The position numbers and the translations under genes are program-made. Under the pieces are notes generated by a model. The model searched no databases, was not told the origin of the DNA, and saw only the letters and a list, made by a program, of their open reading frames with translations. DNA of 64,000 nt from CADEDV01 sp964596345 (lineage in GTDB: Bacteria; Bacteroidota; Bacteroidia; Chitinophagales; Chitinophagaceae). Positions 59,217 to 64,000 of the stretch are shown here, one piece after another. The first letter of the stretch is position 1, and every line of letters begins with the position of its first letter. The stretch is taken from assembly GCA_964596345.1 (NCBI GenBank), contig CAZQSZ010000003.1:496001-560000 (forward strand), in the 5' to 3' direction.

Positions 59217-60932
59217 ATGACAACGATTGCCCGCAAATACGACGCTGTTAAATACAAAACCCCAACCGGGACTACACTTAACTGCAAAGGCTGGATACAG
59301 GAAGCAGCTCTTCGCATGTTGCTCAATAACCTTGATCCCGAAGTGGCCGAACGTCCGGATGATCTCATCGTGTACGGTGGTCGTGGCAAAGCAGCAAGAA
59401 ATTTTGAAGCGCTGGACAATATCATTGCTGCACTCAAAGTGCTGGAAAATGATGAGTCATTGCTTATTCAATCCGGTAAGCCGGTCGGTATCCTGAAAAC
59501 ACATACCGATGCTCCAAGAGTTTTGATCAGCAATTCCCAGCTTGTTCCCAACTGGGCCAACTGGAAGCATTTTGATGAACTGGAAAAAAAAGGCCTGATG
59601 ATGTATGGCCAGATGACCGCCGGCAGCTGGATCTATATCGGCTCACAGGGAATTGTACAGGGCACTTATGAAACCTATGCGGCAGCAGCCGATCAACATT
59701 TCGGCGGTACTTTAAAAGGAACACTGAATGTGACAGCCGGGTTAGGTGGCATGGGTGGCGCACAACCCTTAGCCATTACGATGAATGAAGGTGTTGCTTT
59801 AATAGCAGAGGTGGAAGAATGGAGGATCGATAAACGGATTGAAACAAGATACCTGGATGAGAAGTATACCGACATTGATGATGCCATTGACAAGGCACAA
59901 GCATACAAGGCACAAGGTACAGGCAAGAGCATCGGAGTTCTTTGTAATGCCGTTCAGTTATTGCAGCGGTTATTAGAAAGAAATATCATTCCTGATACAC
60001 TCACCGACCAGACATCAGCGCATGATCCGCTCATTGGTTATATACCACATACCCTCACTAATGAACAGGCGAATATATTGCGGCAGGAAAATCCCACGCA
60101 ATACCTTGAACGCAGTTATGAAAGTATGTACCTGCATGTGCAGCTGATGCTGCAACTCATGGATAAAGGTGCGGTTACATTTGATTATGGAAATAATATC
60201 CGGGCAAGGGCGCAGGAGTATGAAGCAAGGGAGCAAGGCACAAGGAACAAGGAACAAGAGTTCAAGGCTGGTCGTTGCTTCGGCTTCCCGGGATTTGTTC
60301 CGGCGTATATCCGTCCACTGTTCTGCGAAGGCAAAGGCCCGTTCCGCTGGGCAGCACTGAGTGGAGATCCTGCTGATATTGCCGTAACCGATGAACTGAT
60401 CTTGCAGATGTTCCCGGAAAATAAAGGCATGATCCGCTGGATGAAGATGGCCAAAGAGAAAATTTCTTTCCAGGGATTGCCGGCACGTATCTGCTGGTTA
60501 GGACAAGGTGAACGGGAAAAAGCAGGACTGGCCTTTAATGAACTGGTAAGAACCGGGAAAGTAAAAGCGCCGATCGTGATTGGCCGTGACCATCTCGATA
60601 CCGGTTCCGTGGCATCCCCCAACCGGGAAACAGAATCCATGCTGGATGGTTCGGATGCAGTGGCTGACTGGCCCATCTTAAATGCACTGGTGAATACCGC
60701 AGGTGGTGCCAGCTGGGTTTCGTTGCACCATGGTGGCGGGGTGGGGATGGGCTATTCCATTCATGCCGGTATGGTGATCGTTGCCGATGGAACCGATGAA
60801 GCGGAAGCAAGACTGAAACGGGTGTTGCGCAATGACCCGGGCATGGGAGTCATCCGCCATGCTGATGCCGGTTATGAAATAGCGAAAGAGACATTAAAAG
60901 AAAACAACCTGGATTTTAAGAACCGCCTGTAA
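59217..60932 (+). CDS. hutU: urocanate hydratase with an extra internal insertion
   Basis: 571 residues, about 15-20 longer than the usual 550-560. The enzyme hydrates urocanate with bound NAD. Family motifs are YGGRGKAARNFEALD near 57, GPQGIVQGTYET-like GSQGIVQGTYETY near 142, TAGLGGMGGAQPLAITMNEG near 173, TDQTSAHDPLIGYIP near 262 and RDHLDTGSVASPNRETESM near 463. Between YGNNIR and CFGFPGFVPAYIRPLF lies an insertion (AREQGTRNKEQEF, about residues 337-350) encoded by an AAGGNACAAGG-type simple repeat (60221-60265). A second such stretch occurs at 59891-59930. The frame is intact. It follows hutH with deoD between them on the other strand. Confidence 0.95.
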   Translation: MTTIARKYDAVKYKTPTGTTLNCKGWIQEAALRMLLNNLDPEVAERPDDLIVYGGRGKAARNFEALDNIIAALKVLENDESLLIQSGKPVGILKTHTDAPRVLISNSQLVPNWANWKHFDELEKKGLMMYGQMTAGSWIYIGSQGIVQGTYETYAAAADQHFGGTLKGTLNVTAGLGGMGGAQPLAITMNEGVALIAEVEEWRIDKRIETRYLDEKYTDIDDAIDKAQAYKAQGTGKSIGVLCNAVQLLQRLLERNIIPDTLTDQTSAHDPLIGYIPHTLTNEQANILRQENPTQYLERSYESMYLHVQLMLQLMDKGAVTFDYGNNIRARAQEYEAREQGTRNKEQEFKAGRCFGFPGFVPAYIRPLFCEGKGPFRWAALSGDPADIAVTDELILQMFPENKGMIRWMKMAKEKISFQGLPARICWLGQGEREKAGLAFNELVRTGKVKAPIVIGRDHLDTGSVASPNRETESMLDGSDAVADWPILNALVNTAGGASWVSLHHGGGVGMGYSIHAGMVIVADGTDEAEARLKRVLRNDPGMGVIRHADAGYEIAKETLKENNLDFKNRL

Positions 60933-60967
60933 CCAGTTTTTAACAAACATCTTTAAACGACTTAAAA

Positions 60968-60984
60968 CCCCTCCTGCGGAGGGG
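60968..60984. repeat. dispersed CCCCTCC/GGAGGGG hairpin
   Basis: CCCCTCC-TGC-GGAGGGG between hutU and the oxidoreductase gene. The same palindrome family occurs at 62196-62211 and, slightly changed, at 58213-58230. No T run follows. Confidence 0.6.
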
Positions 60985-61000
60985 CCTGGGGAGGCCACTT

Positions 61001-61975
61001 ATGATCAACTGGGGTATTATTGGCTGTGGTGATGTTACGGAGGTAAAAAGCGGACCTGCTTTTTCCAAAGTGCCGGATTCCCGGCTCGTGGCCGTGATGC
61101 GCCGCAACGCCAGCAAAGCTGCGGACTATGCAAAGCGGCATAATGTACCCAACTGGTATAACGATGCGAATGAGCTGATCAACGATCCCGGGGTCAATGC
61201 CATTTATATTGCCACACCACCTTCCTCGCATGAGGAATATGCACTCGCCGCCATCCGGGCCGGTAAGCCGGTGTATATAGAAAAACCGATGGCATTGAAT
61301 TATGCAGCAGCCCAAAACATAGCGAATGCGGCCGCTGCCGCCAACGTGAAACTAACGGTGGCGCATTACCGGAGGCAATGGCCTTTGTTCCTGCGGTTAA
61401 AAGAATTACTGCAGCAAAAAATCATTGGTGATGTACGTGTGGTGCAGTTACAATTCTATAAACCCGCACCCACTGCTGCGGAACTGGCTGATGAAAAGAT
61501 CGCCTGGCGTTTTGATCCTGCTGTTTCAGGTGGCGGGCTCTTTCACGACCTGGCGCCGCACCAACTAGACATTCTCTATTATTTATTTGGCGACGTTACA
61601 ACCATACAGGGCATCGCCGCTAACCAGGGCGGTTATTATGCAGCGGATGATATCGTGACCGGGCAGCTTGTTTTTAAAAATGGCATTGTGTTCAGCGGCT
61701 GCTGGTGTTTTACGGCTGCCGAAGCCAGCGACCAATGCAGCATCACCGGCAGCGAAGGCAGCATTCATTTTAGTTTTTTTAGCGGCCAATATATTATAGT
61801 ACAACAGGGCACACAAAGCACCCGTTTTGATTTTGATCCCCTGCCGCATGTGCAGCAGCCCATGATCACACAAACCGTACAATATTTCCTGGGCCAAGCC
61901 CCCAATCCCTGCCCGGCAGCAGAAGGAGCGGAGATCATGCGGTGGATAGAAACCCTGTGCCTGGCGAAGTGTTAG
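61001..61975 (+). CDS. Gfo/Idh/MocA family oxidoreductase
   Basis: 324 residues. N-terminal Rossmann fold with WGIIGCGDVTEVKSGPAF, then the family's YIATPPSSHEEYALAAIRAGKPVYIEKPMA (residues about 67-97; the EKP motif holds the catalytic Lys). The C-terminal domain has FDPAVSGGGLFHDLAPHQLD near 170, with the GG..D..H pattern. It oxidises or reduces a sugar or cyclitol with NAD(P). The substrate is unknown. ATG at 61001 follows hutU by 68 bases, with a repeat between them, so co-transcription is uncertain. Confidence 0.92.
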   Translation: MINWGIIGCGDVTEVKSGPAFSKVPDSRLVAVMRRNASKAADYAKRHNVPNWYNDANELINDPGVNAIYIATPPSSHEEYALAAIRAGKPVYIEKPMALNYAAAQNIANAAAAANVKLTVAHYRRQWPLFLRLKELLQQKIIGDVRVVQLQFYKPAPTAAELADEKIAWRFDPAVSGGGLFHDLAPHQLDILYYLFGDVTTIQGIAANQGGYYAADDIVTGQLVFKNGIVFSGCWCFTAAEASDQCSITGSEGSIHFSFFSGQYIIVQQGTQSTRFDFDPLPHVQQPMITQTVQYFLGQAPNPCPAAEGAEIMRWIETLCLAKC

Positions 61976-62469
61976 CCAAAAGAAATAAAGAAAAATTATT
62001 TGCCCGGCTGTAATGCTGCTGGCATCGCCTGTTGCGGCCCTCCGTTCGGAGTTCTGTTCGCTACTGAGCAGATTGCACTGAGCGTAATCGAAGTGTCGTT
62101 CCAGTCTCTGTCATTCCGAGGCACGAGGAATCTAACTCATACCAGGTCCTGCTAAACAATCGGGACTTTTTAATTTCAATCAACAGAGTAGTCATCCCCT
62201 CCTGGGAGGGGTCGCAACCTCTCCCCCTAAGTACCCGCCGAAGGGGGTGGGTAAAAAACAGTTTATAAAAGCAAAAATTCCGTCTTTTAACCGATAAAGA
62301 ATAGAAAGAAGAATTGTAGACTTGCCCGGCAAAATAAGATCGGATTGTCCTAACGACAATACGAAAAGTATAATATTAAAAGACTGGTTTTCAACAGCTG
62401 TATTTTTTTGTACCTTACATCTTATAGCATCACTCTACGAGTTGCCTGCAAGCATTTTGACCACCTCAC
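61976..62469. other. 494-base intergenic region, dispersed repeats and cassette boundary
   Basis: No convincing gene; a frame of 60 codons from 62322 lacks any coding look. At about 62060-62135 lies a sequence (GTCATTCCGAGGCACGAGGA and neighbours) that resembles a dispersed repeat of this group. The CCCCTCC hairpin sits at 62196-62211, and a CCCCC..GGGGG palindromic stretch follows to 62250. From about 62280 the base composition changes to AT-rich. GTTGCCTGC (62441-62449) is the putative start of the cassette carrying the next gene; it is the exact complement of 63566-63574. Confidence 0.6.
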
Positions 62470-63549
62470 ATGACAAAGAAATTTTACAGAAACATAATTT
62501 TTAGCAAGACCCCGCTGACAACGTACTTAAGAGTTGGCGACTATTTTCAAGTATACCCTTGCGATTTCGCTAATGCACCTAAATCAAGATACTGTCATGA
62601 CTTTCCATTAGTCATTGAGTATTGGGTTGATGAAGATGAAAAAATTGAGGTATCAGACGATTGGGAAGATTTGAAAGATTACGTTTCAAAATCATCTTTA
62701 CAAATCATAAAACTCAACCGACTGACACGGTTATTATCTGCATTAACAAATCATAGATTTTTCACCTACGGAGAAAGTGAGTTTAGGTGGGGAGTTGCTT
62801 TACCAGACAAAGAGTTAGATGAGGAGGAAAAAGAAAAAATCGACAATACACCAAGCCAAGCAATTTTAGGAGTTTACACATATCCAAATATGTGGAAAGA
62901 TTTACAGCTAAAAGATTTTTCAGAGCAGCGGCATCCAAGTGCAAAACTTGTCAGACACATTTTCTATTATATTCACGACCCTGTTGATGATAAAACCAAA
63001 GAGATAACATTTCCAGCGACTATTCACCAGCTAGTAGATAAGTACTTTAACTTAGATGCAAAGACAACAAAAATAATAAATTCTATTAATCATCTAATTT
63101 GTAACGGCATTGACATTAAACCTAAGATGAAAAGCCTTTCTTTTCTATCATTTGTTTCAGCAGTAGAAACAATAGTGAATTATGAATTCAAAGACAAAAA
63201 AGATGAAATTGAATTTGAATGCACAGACTGCCAAACAGTAAAAAAATCACCATTGACTTGTCCCAAATGCGGAAGACCAATTTGGGGAGTAAAAGCGAAA
63301 TTCAAAGCATTTTTAAAAACGTATGTGTCAAAGGGTGAAGGCTCAATTAAAAAATATAATCGTATTTATAATCTTAGGTCGGACATCGTACATAATGGCA
63401 TGTTGCTATTGGGTGACGAACAACTTAATTGGGCGAAGTCAGACAAAGCAGACAGTCAGTACATGACACATCTTGAAACAATGCAACTCGCAAGACTAAG
63501 TTTAGTTAATTGGTTACTTATGGGACCAAACAAAGAATTGGTTGAATAA
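62470..63549 (+). CDS. HEPN-like protein with zinc ribbon, putative cassette cargo
   Basis: 359 residues, no signal peptide. The N-terminal 200 residues are unassigned. Residues about 205-355 are helical and resemble an ApeA-type HEPN domain: KMKSLSFLSFVSAVETIVNYEF, then an inserted zinc ribbon (FECTDCQTVKKSPLTCPKCGRP, four Cys) and RIYNLRSDIVHNGMLLLG with an R-X4-H motif, the usual RNase site of HEPN proteins. Such proteins often work in defence or toxin systems. It is AT-rich, unlike the genes to its left. It is flanked by GTTGCCTGC and the attC-like repeat C. The HEPN reading rests on the R-X4-H motif and helix pattern. Confidence 0.7.
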   Translation: MTKKFYRNIIFSKTPLTTYLRVGDYFQVYPCDFANAPKSRYCHDFPLVIEYWVDEDEKIEVSDDWEDLKDYVSKSSLQIIKLNRLTRLLSALTNHRFFTYGESEFRWGVALPDKELDEEEKEKIDNTPSQAILGVYTYPNMWKDLQLKDFSEQRHPSAKLVRHIFYYIHDPVDDKTKEITFPATIHQLVDKYFNLDAKTTKIINSINHLICNGIDIKPKMKSLSFLSFVSAVETIVNYEFKDKKDEIEFECTDCQTVKKSPLTCPKCGRPIWGVKAKFKAFLKTYVSKGEGSIKKYNRIYNLRSDIVHNGMLLLGDEQLNWAKSDKADSQYMTHLETMQLARLSLVNWLLMGPNKELVE

Positions 63550-63561
63550 TTCCTTGACTAT

Positions 63562-63766
63562 GCCAGCAGGCAACATTGGTATTGCCAATAGTGGGGCTGG
63601 ACATTGGAGAAATCAGCAGCGGTAATTCTGTTGTACTGCGGTTCGGGGCTTGACGAATAAAGCCCAGCTTTAGTTCTTAATATTTAACTTTATCAAAAAG
63701 CCAGGCAGCAGTTCCGGGCGGACGAATATAAAATTCCCCACCATCGGCAATACCTGCTCGTTGTGT
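63562..63766 (+). repeat. attC-like long hairpin repeat C
   Basis: About 205 bp directly behind the HEPN-like gene. Left end GCCAGCAGGCAAC (63562-63574), whose last nine bases are the complement of the sequence upstream of that gene. The arms GGTATTGCCAATAGTGGGG and CCCCACCATCGGCAATACC pair imperfectly. The interior shares GGGCTGGACATTG (63594-63606), CAGCTTTAGTTCTTAA (63665-63680), CCGGGC and AATTCCC with repeat A at the other end of the window. The right end is CGTTGTGTGC, the start of the next cassette. Read as an integron-type recombination site; inference. Confidence 0.6.
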
Positions 63767-63775
63767 GCAATTCTT

Positions 63776-64000
63776 ATGACTCCGCAAATAAGCGACATAA
63801 TTACCATTAAAATTCAAGAAGTCTTTGCGTATGGGGTAATTGGCAATTACAAAAGCCATAGAATTTATGTTGACTTAGTTGAGTTAGACTGGGAAAGACC
63901 AATCCCGAATAAATCAATTCCAAAAGTGGACGACGAAATTAAAGTAATAGTTACAAATACTTCAAATCGAAATGATTCCGATTACTTGGCCTCAGTGAGA
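63776..64000 (+). CDS. S1-like RNA-binding domain protein, 5' part, runs off the window
   Basis: 75 codons from ATG 63776 to the last base without a stop. The N-terminus ISDIITIKIQEVFAYGVIGN, followed by RIYVDLVELDWERPIPNKSI and VDDEIKVIVTNTS, has the strand order of an S1/OB fold (V-x-x-I-x-x-V-F-A-Y-G-V). It is only ten bases behind the attC-like repeat C and may be the next cassette gene. The rest of the protein is outside the window. The S1 call is tentative. Confidence 0.6.
   Translation, partial: MTPQISDIITIKIQEVFAYGVIGNYKSHRIYVDLVELDWERPIPNKSIPKVDDEIKVIVTNTSNRNDSDYLASVR

Noticed and set aside
62322..62504. 60-codon frame upstream of the HEPN-like gene
   Set aside because: It runs through AT-rich spacer and the cassette boundary and overlaps the next gene's start.
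63677..63859. 60-codon minus-strand frame at the right end
   Set aside because: It covers half of repeat C and the antisense of the S1-like gene; the plus-strand frame is open to the window end.

Overview
The window looks like a scaffold from a member of the Bacteroidota, most likely of the Chitinophagaceae. The evidence is a SusC/SusD pair, a protein with the C-terminal sorting domain of the type IX secretion system, TAnnTTTG promoter boxes, few Shine-Dalgarno sequences, and housekeeping proteins typical of the group. A run of 100 N (4022-4121) marks an assembly gap inside a tandem repeat.

Layout. 1-2260 (minus strand) is an AT-rich accessory segment with a PQQ-like lipoprotein and a leucine-rich-repeat protein separated by long hairpin repeats that behave like integron attC sites. 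2365-11257 is central and sulfur metabolism: class I and class II fructose-bisphosphate aldolases, cysM, cysE, a cystathionine beta-synthase-like enzyme, a BtuF-like binding protein and a kinase-like unknown. 11302-16291 holds an ECF sigma/anti-sigma pair with its own promoter motif, small membrane and lipoproteins, and a C-terminal processing protease. 16437-18113 is a MurNAc recycling pair (murK, murQ). 18160-23099 is thrABC preceded by a Thr/Ile-rich leader peptide and attenuator-like hairpins. 23844-27437 is sdhCAB. 27494-35865 holds surface proteins, ychF and a fused SpmA/SpmB-like transporter. 35951-42407 is a deoR-susC-susD-DUF4397 unit. 45491-53761 is an outer-membrane assembly cluster (OstA-like, MlaD-like, two amidases, LptD). 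53776-61975 holds plsC, a GNAT, ung, tRNA-Arg, hutH, deoD, hutU and an oxidoreductase. 62441-64000 is a second cassette-like segment with a HEPN-like zinc-ribbon protein and an S1-like fragment.

The most unusual object is a 2,905-bp mobile element (42507-45411). It has an IS1595/ISXO2-type transposase, 27-bp imperfect terminal inverted repeats and an exact 8-bp target duplication (AACGGTAA). Besides the transposase it carries two coiled-coil/winged-helix proteins, a small HTH protein, a ribbon-helix-helix protein with a tiny basic partner, and a tRNA-like gene with a CCT anticodon loop. Its three plus-strand genes are each preceded by the same 18-bp motif AGTT-N3-AGTT-N3-AACT, so the element seems to carry its own regulatory circuit.

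Other points of interest are the two cassette-like segments, where the sequence before each gene is complementary to the left end of the repeat after that gene, as in integron cassettes; three copies of an ECF-type promoter motif (TGTAACC-N13-YGTAGTC) around the sigma factor gene; the thr leader; and an in-frame repeat-derived insertion in hutU. All assignments come from reading the sequence; no database search was possible.
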